Shown: piece after piece, positions 21,403-32,929 of the stretch
Layout: each line of letters begins with the position of its first letter
Position numbering within the stretch: position 1 is the first letter of the stretch
NCBI GenBank assembly: GCA_026168455.1
Contig: CM047426.1
Span: forward strand, 52,497,085-52,561,084
Direction of reading: 5' to 3'
DNA: 64,000 nucleotides
Source of the DNA: Theocolax elegans
Taxonomy: Eukaryota; Arthropoda; Insecta; Hymenoptera; Cerocephalidae
Translations under genes and position numbers: made by a program
Notes under the pieces: generated by a model
The model's database searches: none
What the model was told of the DNA's origin: nothing
Seen by the model: the letters and a program-made list of their open reading frames with translations, nothing else

Positions 21403-22600
21403 GTGCATCCCCCCAGTCAAGCATCGCACGAGGAGAATATCTTCCAAGATGCTGGAATTGATTGGAGCAGCGTTTTTGTCCGCAAATCTAATGGTTCAAT
21501 TCGATTCTGTATTGACTATTGGGACCTTAACGCTGTAACCAAACGAGATGCATATTCATTGTCCCAGATAGATTCGATCCTGGATAAGATACAAAGAGCG
21601 AAATTTTTAAGTAATATTGACTTGAAGCAGGCTTACTTCCAAGTTAAGATGGTGTCTGCTAGTCGAAAGTATATTGTGTTTTCCGTATCAGGATCGGGTC
21701 TATGGTAATTTAGAAGTATGCCGTTCGGTCTCACCAATGCTTCAATGACCTTCCAACGGTTAATTGATGCAACATTTAGGCCTGAATTTGAACCATTCCT
21801 GTTTAGGTGTCTTGACGATATCATCGTGATGACTGAATCGTTCGAGAATCATTTAAAATATCTAGAACTAGTAATTAAAAAGTTATTAAATGCTGGATTG
21901 ACTATGAATAAGAGCAGATGCGAATTTTGTTGTAGTAGGGTCACGTATTTAGGATTTATCTTAGATAAGGATGGACGTAGGACAGATCCAGATAAGGTAG
22001 ATCCGGTGGTGAACTATCCAGTACCTAGAACGACTAAGGGATTGCAAAGGTTCTTTGGTATGGTAGCGTGGTACTCGAGGTTTGTTGAGGTCTAGGCTAG
22101 AATAGAGATTTCGTTAGTGAGGTTATTGCATAAGGGACAGGAATGGATATGGGGAGAAGAGCCGCAAGCTGCCTTTAATGAATTGAAACAAGCCTTGATT
22201 GTCGCTCCTGTTCTTGCTACACCTGATTTCAATAGGCCTTCCAAGGTTCAGTGCGACGGTAGCAACTTTGCCTCGGAGGCTGTGCTGACACAGGGTCAGG
22301 AGGACGGAGAACATCTCATCGTCTATATTAGTAGGGTCTGGACTGCTGTAGTGCAAAATTATACGACCACTGAAAAGGAGTGTTTGGCATTGCTCTGGGA
22401 AATTAAAAAGTTGAGGCCGTATCTTGAGGGTTACAAGTTTACGACAATTACGGATCACAGTGCTCTTAGGTAGCTGAGAAATTCAAAAGAACCGACGGGT
22501 AGACTTGCTCGTTAGGCCCAGGAGATGCAACAATGGGATTATGAGATAATTCATAGAAAAGAAGCCTTGAATTAAGTCCCAGATGCTCTCCAGGCTGTAT
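21403..22600 (+). pseudogene. Gypsy reverse transcriptase and RNase H, broken
   Basis: Recognisable segments in order: RFCIDYWDLNAVTKRDAY, FLSNIDLKQAYFQVKM, SMPFGLTNASMTFQRLID, RCLDDIIVM (the catalytic YxDD/FxDD box with a substituted first residue), RCEFCCSRVTYLGF, RFFGMVAWYSRF, then RNase H with CDGSNFASEAVL, YTTTEKECLALLWEIKK, YLEGYKFTTITDHSALR and VPDAL. Stops break the frame at about 21706-21708, 22093-22095, 22471-22473 and beyond. In RNase H the first catalytic Asp context is CDGSN rather than TDAS. Non-functional. Confidence 0.85.
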
Positions 22601-22699
22601 GAGTCTGAAGAGAATGTAATAGCTGCCTTTAAAGAGTTTGGATTTCCGTGGTACCTCAACATGCTGACCAATGTTCAGCAATTTTCCGATATCAGCAGT

Positions 22700-23560
22700 G
22701 CAAAGTGAAGCATGGATTGCTGCATAGATTCCGGAACGAATCACTGTTAGACCCACTGGCAAATAGAGAAGAGTCCTGGAAATTGGTGGTTTCAGAGGAA
22801 CAACGTGATCGGGTCATGAATGATGCCCATTGCGTTACCTCGGCAGGTGATTTAGGGGTCGAAAAGACATATGATAAGGTCGCTAGGGAGTATTTCTGGA
22901 GAGGCATGTGGTACGACATTTATAAATTTGTAGACTGATAAGTAGCAGGGTGGTGGAAAAACCGTGGGTTGCGGCGAATATGATGGAGTTTTCGGACAGT
23001 AAAATTAATGCAAATATGTGTTGGTATTTCAGGATCTATTTACGCGCTGGGTACAATTGAAACCATTAAGATCTACTGATGGTAAAGCGGTAGTGAGAGC
23101 ATTTGAGGAGTTGATTTTGTTTCGGTGGGAAACTCCAGAATATTTGCTTACGAATAATGGTAAGGAGTTCGAAAACAAACATCTAAGCAATATTTTAGTA
23201 GGATATGGGGTGAAACATATGACTAAACCCCCTTAGACCCTCAAGTAAATCCCGTCAAATGCAGCAATCGGAAGTGGATCATCGGACTTGGAATCAACAT
23301 TTTCACGAGTTTCGACACGCGTTAAATACGGCAATTCAATCGTCAACCCGTGTGTCATTAGCTCTTTTGAATTACGGAAGACCTCCAAAACCAGTAAAGA
23401 GTTACGTAGAGAGGTTGAGAAACCTAAACCAATTAGTAGGGTTGATGATTCTGTGTGGACTGATAGGGTTCATAGGTTAGATATAATGAGAGATATAGTA
23501 GTTAAGAATTTAGAGAAATCAGAAGGATACCAGATTTTCAGTGGGGAATAAAATTTTAAT
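22700..23560 (+). pseudogene. Gypsy integrase, broken
   Basis: The N-terminal part is seen as WKLVVSEEQRDRVMNDAHC followed by GDLGVEKTYDKV and REYFWRGMW (zinc-binding region, with changed histidines). The core has VFQDLFTRWVQLKPL for the first catalytic Asp and LLTNNGKEF, where the second Asp is replaced by Asn. The region expected to hold the Glu is frame-shifted (stops near 23234-23236). Further C-terminal sequence (FHEFRHALNTA, LNYGRPPKP) resembles the end of the core. The 23560-23878 stretch is the pol tail and polypurine tract. Confidence 0.75.
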
Positions 23561-23878
23561 TAGAACGTATTTCATAACACATGGAGGGAATAGATTCTCA
23601 GCAAAGCCGGCTCCCAAAGTTGAAGATCCTTTTACCATTATAGAGGTTAAATCCCCTAATACGTACATATTATATAAGTTCGACATCGAAGGGTCGAGTT
23701 AATAAAGTATACCTGTCGGATTTAAAGAGGTATAACCCACCGCATAGGGAACATAAGTAACTTCATAGCATCAGTAAGGGTCGAAGGGAAAAGAGTGAGA
23801 AGAAAGAATAATCTCTGTATATCGTGTGAGTATATTTAGACGTTAAGAGGTAAGTCAAAGTTTAGGGAGGAGGGGCAA

Positions 23879-24430
23879 TGGGATGTTGCCATCACTGAGG
23901 TAACCTGAAACAATAATGGAGAAATTAATAATAATTAATTGTTAATAAAAATAATCAGAATAAATATTTACCTGATTCGGAGGTTATCTATTGTTGTTTC
24001 GGTGTTGAATTGATGACAGCGGTGGGTTGTTGACTGCTCCGGGTTCCTCAGATGTGATGAAAGAGGATCCTTGGGTAGGTTACATTTGTAAATAGAGAAA
24101 TATATTAATAAAGAACAATTTACTATGATTGTATATTGTATGTATACGTATGGTGTTTCCCTCGTGGTAGCGTTGGTGTAAGTAGCCGTCGTCGAGTTGG
24201 CGTATCTTGCACGGCCGTTGAGATATATACGCACACTTCACCCGTACATTAACACGCGCACACAAATATTTTCTCGGATCACCCGGGCGCGACGCGACGA
24301 AGAACGTCCGATACTCGGGTAATGGTGACAGTGTGGTTACACGCCCGAGTACGATCGGCCATACTAGCAACGGTTGCGTGCGCGGATAGATAACACATGC
24401 GGTACTAGGGTGCTTATAAGCCACAGAAGG
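23879..24430 (+). repeat. 3' LTR of the 17.3-24.4 kb Gypsy element
   Basis: It follows the purine tract at about 23862-23878 and starts TGGGATGTTGCC. Landmarks are shared with the 5' LTR. It ends where minus-strand gag sequence of another element begins (EERNFPAPPPPEKSVLPSV read on the minus strand up to about 24430), so the insertion disrupted that gag. Confidence 0.75.
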
Positions 24431-26155
24431 CAGAACGCTCTTTTCTGGCGGCGGAGGCGCAGGAAAATTCCGCTCTTCCTCGATAAGCTCTTCCGCCTGA
24501 CGAGCTAGCTGCACAAGTCTATCGACGCTTGTAACCTTTTCTTACGGAACTAACTTCCGAACAGACGGCAACATGTTAGCATACAACATGTCTAGCTGAA
24601 ACTGCGTACTCGGAGGCGCATCCATTCTGCTAAATATGGTTAACAAGCAGAAAATGTTATCACGAGCTGGCTCTTTTCTACTCTGCTTGTTTGCTTGCGG
24701 TTCCGCCATTAAGCGCTGCTGAAAGTTCTGCTCAACGCCGTAACATCATCGAGCAGCATTGCAAAAATCAGCCCAAGTATTCCAATCTTTCCGCGATTGG
24801 CGATACCAATGTAGCGCTACGCCAGTTAATAACTCCGAGAAAGCATTCGGTAAATCCGTGTCGGAAAAATGCGCTACCTAGCGACATTCTTCTATGCGCT
24901 GAATAAATTCCTCGATGCTTTCGCGTTTTTCGCCGGAAAACTTAATATTCCACTGGCGAACAGTGCGACCTACGTCATGTGACTGTGTAGGCGCTCTCGT
25001 CGACATATTCGACAAAAGCTACGTAAGTTGACCACTCCTAATTACAGGCACACCCCCCCCCTTCCAGACTCATGCCAATCCGCAGGAGCTGGCAGGGACG
25101 AAAACTGACGTATGTCGCTTTGTGGGAGTCGGAAAACACGGAGCGTTTGCGTTCAAACGTGGATCCGAATTATTTTCCGCTTGTGCGTGCGTTGATGCTT
25201 GAGGTGCTTGGGGATACTTGTCAACTTCAAAGTAATTTAAATTAAACGTATCCTGAAAATTTACACTTTTGCGATTTTTCCGCTGCTTTTCCGCCGCAAT
25301 TGACGTTTGCGTCGGAAGCTGCGTACTCATCGCAAAATCCGCTAATTGCTACCTTAGAGAATTCAACTCCTTCTCTTGTTGAAAGACAAGCGATTGCGCT
25401 TTACCAACTTCAGGGCTAACCCCCTTGGAGCGTTGTAAATTGCGCCATTAAAACGATGTCATTATCTATTTTATTATTTTCTTTTGAAGAAAATACCGTT
25501 TTTGGTATCGCACCTCTTGATTGTAAATGCGTACTCGCTGCTTGCGTCGTCGAGTACGTAGTTGTAGTAGCGGTCGTTATCATCGCGTTCGAAATGATAG
25601 GAATTGGTCTTACCGGTATAGTCGTGTTAAGCGTTTTTATCGAAGTCATTTCAAAATTTGATTTAAAATTATTTTCGGCGGTATTCTCCGTCGCGTTTTC
25701 CGCAAGATTCCCCGCGATATTTCCCGCGTTAACTTCGTTATGCTGCGATTTCGCATCGCAATTGGCATGTTGATTGTCATTTGACATCGAACTATTGGCA
25801 AGCGGAGAGAATCCGCTCTCATCCGCTTGATTGAGGTTTCCAAATTTTCTGTGCGCAATCTGTGCTTGCGTTTCTTCGCTAAATTTCGCATGTTTCTAAA
25901 CAGTGCAGAGTCTTTGTTCGCGACGAGTTCCCGAAACTAAATCATCGTCACTAGTTGACTGGACGAAATCCGCGGTTGTATAATCGCCGCGTAAACGCCT
26001 ATATAACCTATCTACACATACAAAGGGCGTACCGTCACGCGTCAATCTAGCTGATCAAGTTCAGAATCGAATTGATCGCTTGTTAGATTCAAAATCCATC
26101 CTTGGATCTCGACTCCGTACGTTTGATTGAAATCACACTCGTTCATACACGCCAT
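24425..26155 (-). pseudogene. Gag of a second Gypsy element, truncated by the first
   Basis: A minus-strand ATG at 26153-26155 opens MACMNECDFNQTYGVEI and continues, across a TAG/TGA-type stop and frameshifts, through VDRLYRRLRGDY, FVQSTSDDDL, an Asn/Ala-rich linker (25416-25787), KSVNFQDTFNLNYFEVDKY (25070-25330) and the capsid-type segment WNIKFSGEKRESIEEFIQRI with GVALHWYRQSRKDWNTW (24760-24960), which matches the retrotransposon gag family (PF03732 type). It ends abruptly in the LTR at 24430; no pol follows. Its 5' leader is probably 26156-27615. Confidence 0.75.
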
Positions 26156-27615
26156 TTTGAATTATAAAAATTAAATAAAATTTAAATTTTAGGCCTTATT
26201 GGCAAAATAAATTCTCACAATTAAATAATTTATCAAACAAATTACAAAATAATTGTAAATCGCTATTAAATTAAACGCAAATTCGCTTAACCACCTTAAA
26301 TTTAATAAAAACAACTAATTTGTAAAAAAAACAAAATATTACAAATCTGCAGTTTGTTAAAATAAATTTTCCAATTGTTTACGAAAATGGAATTAAATTG
26401 AATTAACAAATTTAGTATACAAAGAAATTTGAAAGAATTTAAAAACAAATTATTTAAAGAGAACAATTGTTAAAAAAAACAAAATTTTGAATTGCGAAGA
26501 AACGCTATAAAAATTATTTTAATAATTTATAATAAGAATAAAAAAAGAAATTGAGTAATTAATAAATCAATTTACTATATTTGCGCACACGCTTACATAC
26601 ACACACATACATGTACCGCGATACGCTACAATACTTATGTATTTATCGCGTATATCACACACATACTTACACGCACGCACGCGAAATAGACTAATTCAAC
26701 CTAAATTGCGATTATACAGCTTACGAAAAATTATTAAAAAACAATCATTTTATTTTCCGCGGTGTCACTAATAATTATTTAAATAAACAAACAAATAATA
26801 AAAAAAAACACGAAATAAATAAATTCGCAATACACTAAAATTAAATCGAAAAGAAAAATCGATTTAAAATTCAAATAATATAGGATTCAAAAGAATATTT
26901 TCGAAATGTATAAAAGTTACTATATTCGATTATTATTTGTAGCGTAAACACCGCGAATCACCGCGAAACGTAAACAATGCGGTCTCTCGCTCTCGAAATG
27001 CTCGAAATATGATCTCTTAATTTTACACGTATATCGACTATATTGAAAATTTTTAAATATTAAAAATTAATTTTTGAGACTATTAATTATAAATAATACG
27101 CGTAACGCTAATCACCAAGCACGTTGGGCGCGATGTAACGAATTTGCTTTTGTTTTAATAATAATAAATAAAATAATAACAACTGACTACCGTTAAAACA
27201 ATAGTCTCAGTACGCGATCAGCCGCTCAGTGATAATACGAGTATATAAGACACGTATAGGCAGAGGCGGCGATATCCTGTACTTAGCGAACGCGAACAAA
27301 AATAAAAGGGCAAACAACAAGAGTTAAAACACGATGTTTAATTTAAAATAAAGACAATAGTATATTATCAAAAAGAGAGGTAATACACGCGTGTCGCTGC
27401 ACGCGAGATCGCAGGTCAATACGCGAAAATAATATAGAGAGAAATAGAGAGAGAGAGAGAGAGAGAGACTACAAAACTGGCACTTACAGTGCGATGGTCG
27501 CAATAAGAAAATGAAATGACCGGGCGAAGTCCGCGTGGTCGCTTCTCTCCTCGGCTTCCTGGTCTGCGTCGTCGCTGAACAAACCACCACGATATCACTG
27601 GGTCACCAGCACAGT
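26156..27615 (-). other. Probable leader of the second Gypsy element
   Basis: AT-rich, non-coding, upstream of the minus-strand gag ATG. On the minus strand, TGGTGACCCAGTGATATCG lies near 27595-27613 and begins with TGG, like a tRNA primer-binding site that would directly follow a 5' LTR. A short GA microsatellite is at about 27446-27468. The LTR itself (expected above 27615) was not delimited. Confidence 0.35.
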
Positions 27616-27924
27616 ACCAGGATCACAAGAGGCACGAGGCTATCAAAATAACGCGTACGTTATACGTATGTAGTAATGATATTCCCCAAGAGGTGGCGCT
27701 GTATGGGTGCATCGATGTTGGGGTTAGCAGTTTTAGACTAATCAGAAAGGTTTTTCTTTCAATTTTCGCCACTTTTCGATGCACAGCCCAATTCTCTGCA
27801 TCATTTTATATATCCTGTGCAAATTTCATTGAAATCTAGCGGCAAATAACGAAGAATAGTGTGAAACTGTAATTGCGAATATGTGCCATTAGGTAGAGTT
27901 ACTCTGATGGTAAAAATGCTAGCT

Positions 27925-28236
27925 TCGACGTCCTCTTAATAAACATCAATATACGTAAGAGAGAAAAAGAAAAAAAATCGCCAACTGGTCACTCTGGGTT
28001 GAAATAAGTCTTACGACGGCTGATATCAGTCGCACGGTTGATATTCGTCTCACGCCGGTTGAAATCAGTCTAAGTTACTATCTCGCCGGTTGAGATTAAT
28101 CTAAGTGCTCTCGCACTTACAAACCGAAAACTCTCTCTCTCTCTTTCCCTACTTTTACCTTTACGAAGGTCCGCGAGAATCGCCGAAAATCATCGAACGT
28201 CGACCTGTAGCAGCTGTGAATGTTAATACACAGGCT

Positions 28237-28285
<49 letters not shown>

Positions 28286-29429
28286 AATATAATATAATCA
28301 AATATTATATTAATTGGTTACAATAGTTTCTTACTATAATTTTCGGTTATTTACATTTTCTGAAATTATAATATAGATGTAAAGAAAAATGTATTTACAT
28401 CGTTTTTCAGTCATTTATAACTATTAACTGTTACTCGCATTTTTTTACATGGAAAATAATTGGCAGTAAACACTTAAATATAAATGACTAATATTTACGG
28501 TTATGTCCAGTTATTTATTAGTTTTTTACAATTATTCACATTTTGTGAGTTAAGTAAATAATTTAAATGATCCCAAATAGAAATCCAAAATGTAAATTTC
28601 TGTATATAAATGTGTGTAAATGTATGAATTGGGATATGTATACCCGTACATACATTTTTATACGTTTATATACGTTTATATACGTTTATATACGTTCATA
28701 TACATTTACATACAGAAATATACGTTTATAAAACTACGTGGTAAAACTACGTGGTTTACCACGTGATTCTTTTCAACAGGGTATTTTTCAGACAAGAATT
28801 TGGATAAGTGTGTTTAGAAAAACACTGTAACCTTCTTGGAAGGTGTTTTTAATTTCAGTACTTTTAAATGCAGAAAACTAATATTATGTAGAATCTTTAT
28901 ATAAATACATAGTGAAGTGGTATAATAATTATTTTACAGAACTACTAATAAAAACTTGTATTTAAAAAAATAGCGCAAGGCAGTATACTGGGTTCTCTAT
29001 GTTGGGAACTGTATTAGATTAAAATAATTATGTAAGTTGTTTCATTGGTGATATAGCATACTAAAGTTGCCAGAAAGTATTGTTATATTTATTTATTATT
29101 ATTTTATATATTAAACTTATATAATATATTGAAACTTTCTATAAAATTTAATAGTGTAGAAAGCCTTGTATTTATCAGAAACAAACAATTTATACTAATA
29201 TTAGTTATAATTGTTACTAGAATATACTTTCTGCCAATTTTAGTACTCTGTATAATCAATTAAACAACTTACATAATTATTTTAATCTAATAAAGTTCCC
29301 AACATAGTGAACTCAGTATATTGCCTTACACTATTTTTTTAAATACAAGTTTTTATTAGTAGTTTTGTAACGTAATTATTATTTCATTTAACCAAGTATT
29401 TGTAAACAATCCACATGATTTTATCAATA
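27925..29429. repeat. Tandem duplication, copy 1
   Basis: It matches 29583-31087. From 28314 to 29429 the match with 29972-31087 appears exact over about 1,116 bp at a fixed offset of 1,658. The first 370 bp match only with many single-base gaps in copy 2. Contents: a block of degenerate CGGYTGATATYAGTC-type short repeats (about 28000-28090), a long GA microsatellite (about 28239-28282), TACGTTTATA repeats (about 28660-28735), and a foldback element. Confidence 0.9.
28921..29391. mobile_element. Foldback MITE-like element
   Basis: Inverted arms of roughly 150-175 bp: CTACTAATAAAAACTTGTAT near 28940 is mirrored by ATACAAGTTTTTATTAGTAG near 29342, and TTAAAATAATTATGTAAGTT near 29021 by AACTTACATAATTATTTTAA near 29267. 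The arms differ by scattered substitutions, so this is an old palindrome. There is no coding capacity. An identical copy lies in the duplicate at 30579-31049. Confidence 0.8.
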
Positions 29430-29582
29430 CGCAATGGTACTGTACACGCAATAAATTAATACTTCACAATTGATACAAACAAAAAAACGCAAACAATAAT
29501 AAATTAACAATAAATAGTTAAGAGTTAAACCTCCGGCAGGGAAGGCAGCTTACCCCTCACGAACCCTCCCCTCCCAAGCCTG

Positions 29583-31087
29583 TCGACGTCACTCTAATAA
29601 ACATCAAATATTACGTAAGAGAGAAAAAGAAACAAAATCCCACCATTGTACTTGAGGTGAATAAGTTTACGACGGCTGATTCAGTTCTCACGTTGATATT
29701 CGTTCCACGCCGGTGAAAATCAGTCTAAGTTACTATCTCGCCGGTTGAGATTAATCTAAGTGCTCTCGCACTTTCAAACCGAAAAATCTCTCTCTCTCTT
29801 TCCTACTTTACCTTTACGAAGGTCGCGAGAATAGCCGAAATAATCGAAACGTCGACCTGTGCAGCTGTGAAGTTAATACACAGGCTAGACGAGAGAGAGA
29901 TAGGATGACGACGAGGAGAGAGAGAGGAGAGAGAGAGAGAGATCAATATAATATATCAAATATTATATTAATTGGTTACAATAGTTTCTTACTATAATTT
30001 TCGGTTATTTACATTTTCTGAAATTATAATATAGATGTAAAGAAAAATGTATTTACATCGTTTTTCAGTCATTTATAACTATTAACTGTTACTCGCATTT
30101 TTTTACATGGAAAATAATTGGCAGTAAACACTTAAATATAAATGACTAATATTTACGGTTATGTCCAGTTATTTATTAGTTTTTTACAATTATTCACATT
30201 TTGTGAGTTAAGTAAATAATTTAAATGATCCCAAATAGAAATCCAAAATGTAAATTTCTGTATATAAATGTGTGTAAATGTATGAATTGGGATATGTATA
30301 CCCGTACATACATTTTTATACGTTTATATACGTTTATATACGTTTATATACGTTCATATACATTTACATACAGAAATATACGTTTATAAAACTACGTGGT
30401 AAAACTACGTGGTTTACCACGTGATTCTTTTCAACAGGGTATTTTTCAGACAAGAATTTGGATAAGTGTGTTTAGAAAAACACTGTAACCTTCTTGGAAG
30501 GTGTTTTTAATTTCAGTACTTTTAAATGCAGAAAACTAATATTATGTAGAATCTTTATATAAATACATAGTGAAGTGGTATAATAATTATTTTACAGAAC
30601 TACTAATAAAAACTTGTATTTAAAAAAATAGCGCAAGGCAGTATACTGGGTTCTCTATGTTGGGAACTGTATTAGATTAAAATAATTATGTAAGTTGTTT
30701 CATTGGTGATATAGCATACTAAAGTTGCCAGAAAGTATTGTTATATTTATTTATTATTATTTTATATATTAAACTTATATAATATATTGAAACTTTCTAT
30801 AAAATTTAATAGTGTAGAAAGCCTTGTATTTATCAGAAACAAACAATTTATACTAATATTAGTTATAATTGTTACTAGAATATACTTTCTGCCAATTTTA
30901 GTACTCTGTATAATCAATTAAACAACTTACATAATTATTTTAATCTAATAAAGTTCCCAACATAGTGAACTCAGTATATTGCCTTACACTATTTTTTTAA
31001 ATACAAGTTTTTATTAGTAGTTTTGTAACGTAATTATTATTTCATTTAACCAAGTATTTGTAAACAATCCACATGATTTTATCAATA
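29583..31087. repeat. Tandem duplication, copy 2 (gap-ridden first third)
   Basis: The first 370 bp differ from copy 1 mostly by lost or inserted single bases (for example CCTACTTTACC against CCCTACTTTTACC, GGTCGCGAG against GGTCCGCGAG), while the remaining 1,116 bp look identical. The GA microsatellite is corrupted (GATAGGATGACGACGAGG inserted). This pattern resembles an unpolished long-read segment. Confidence 0.9.
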
Positions 31088-31872
31088 GTTTTGTGTAATT
31101 TGGGTCTGACATTTCGTTCAGGAAAATTCAGTCAAATTAAAAAAGTTTCATCACACACTCTTAACCACTAAGAGTAAAAACTGAACCTTAAATGAGTAAT
31201 TTGTTGACTTTACTACTCTTTAAATAACATTAAAAATCCCAAAACTACATCTTTAAACGACTAAACAACTAAAATTACTCTTTAAACAGTGCAAAATATA
31301 AAAATCACATTTTACAATAGGGTAAAAAGTAAAAAATGTCCTTTAAAGAAAGAAGAAAGTGGAACTATTGCTCTATTGAAATGTATTAACTAAAAATCAC
31401 CAAGTATTTCTGTTGAAAAACACAACATTTTTTCAGAAAAGTATATACCCTACATAACTTACAAACTTTAATTGTTTTTTTTTTATTTTAATTAATCTTA
31501 TGTAATACATAAGATCCAATCGTTAAATATCAAAAACACCTTCTACGAAGGAGTACAAATTCATAAGAATGGTGTCAAAGTATTATTTATTTGTTTTATT
31601 TAAATGTAAAAAAACGTATTCAATAACTATAAGTATATACAGCATAATTAATACCTTATCAACATTTGTTAAAATTATTTAAGTAAGTGAAGGTATAATT
31701 ATTAATTAAACATCCCTTTCACTTAACATTGGAAAGAAAATAATCTTGTATTTATTTTAGTTCATATAATTATTATTTATATTAAATATATTATGCATTT
31801 GCCAAATAATCGAACAAATATGTATTGGCTTTATATAGAAAGTTAAAAAAAAGTTTATTTAGTAACATTAAT
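31088..31872. other. AT-rich spacer, nothing assigned
   Basis: Low-GC sequence with CTCTTTAAA/AACTACTC-like words around 31150-31320 that may be a decayed tandem repeat. No gene is seen. Confidence 0.4.
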
Positions 31873-31887
31873 AAGGATGGAGAATGA

Positions 31888-32103
31888 GGCCTGCGATGAC
31901 TCGGTCGGTGGGCCGTCGGGCTCGTAATCTAGCTGGAGGTCCCAGGTTCGATTCCCGGCCCCGGCCGGTTGATACAAGCACCACTGGCGAATGTATTTTC
32001 AACAAGTGCTTTCTTCACCAAGCATCGTATGACCTCCGTCGCTGATTAGCACCGGTTTGGGAGCATAAAAAGAGCGACGTTAAAATAATAATAATAAAAC
32101 AAA
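31888..32103 (+). mobile_element. tRNA-derived SINE with 15-bp target duplication
   Basis: AAGGATGGAGAATGA flanks both sides (31873-31887, 32104-32118). The head has an A-box-like TGACTCGGTCGG and a B box GGTTCGATTCC (31945-31955) at tRNA spacing; the anticodon-loop position reads CTCGTAA. The body shares ACAAGCACCACT...CCTCCGTCGCTGATTAGC...AGAGCGACGTTAAA with the SINE at 10824. The tail is (AATA)n rather than pure A. Confidence 0.9.
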
Positions 32104-32118
32104 AAGGATGGAGAATGA

Positions 32119-32610
32119 CACAGGGTCCGCTTACATAACAATATGCTTTTCATCAATCATTCAGGTCACTCGACATTTGAGTAAAAATCACTGATATGTG
32201 TAAATGTTAGAAAATTTTATTAAATGACATTCAAACTTGTCAAAGACATGACATAATTGGTTACATTTAAATGTTAAAATACGTATACAATAATATTTGA
32301 ATTTTAATTAAAGTCACTGATTCATGTAAATGTTACAAAATTAAAAGACTTTCAAACTTGTGAAAGAAATGACTTAATATTATTTCCAAATACTGTTAAA
32401 ACGGAGTTAAATTTTCATTCTGTTTCATTTTTTCTTTTACTAATTTTTCAGTCTTTTCTTTAATTCCTATACCCCATGTAAATTCTAATTCAACTTCCTT
32501 ATTCTTTTTCTCTTCTTCTTGATTTTATCAAGGATTTGTATTTGTCTATTTTGGGTTTTCACTAGTATCTGAATGGACTTCTCAGTTACTCGAGTAATAT
32601 AATATTGTAC
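32119..32610. other. AT-rich spacer with imperfect duplication
   Basis: CACTGATATGTGTAAATGTTA...CATTCAAACTTGTCAAAGACA near 32188 is echoed by CACTGATTCATGTAAATGTTA...CTTTCAAACTTGTGAAAGA near 32327, a two-copy repeat about 139 bp apart. No gene is seen. Confidence 0.5.
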
Positions 32611-32614
32611 TATT

Positions 32615-32905
32615 TAATTTCCAATCACTGGAGTTATAATGAATTTCACCATATTTAAACAATCATTAATTTATATCCACTATACTGGAGTCACAATTAT
32701 AATAAATAACCTCTTATCTTTCAAATTATAAATGTATGTAACGTATAATATTGTATACTAATTAATTTCTAATCACTCGAGTTATAGTGAATTTTGCCAC
32801 GTTCAATCATTAATTTATATCCACTATACTGGAGTCACAATTATAATAAATAACCTTTTATCTTTCAAATTATAATATATGTGACGTATAATATAAAATA
32901 AATAA
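32615..32905. repeat. Tandem repeat, 2 copies of about 144 bp
   Basis: TTATATCCACTATACTGGAG starts at 32671 and 32815. Both units contain CAATCACT(G/C)GAGTTATA and ATAATAAATAACCT. Confidence 0.85.
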
Positions 32906-32929
32906 AAATAATATAAAATATACATATGA

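Larger units (their letters stand above)
17350..24430 (+). mobile_element. Decayed Gypsy (Ty3-like) LTR retrotransposon with two LTRs
   Basis: Both LTRs start with TG and GATGTTGCCATCACTG; the 3' one follows a purine-rich tract AGGGAGGAGGGGCAA. Between them, in plus orientation, come a nucleocapsid zinc knuckle, a DSG protease motif, reverse transcriptase, RNase H and integrase in the canonical Ty3/Gypsy order. Numerous stops and frameshifts and strong divergence between the LTRs mark an old insertion. A 1-kb minisatellite occupies the place where gag should start. Confidence 0.85.

Noticed and set aside
21633..22919. Minus-strand frames opposite the Gypsy pol (63-111 codons)
   Set aside because: Antisense shadows of the reverse transcriptase and integrase region.
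28105..28326. 73-codon frame with an RE repeat
   Set aside because: Generated by the GA microsatellite; no similarity outside it.
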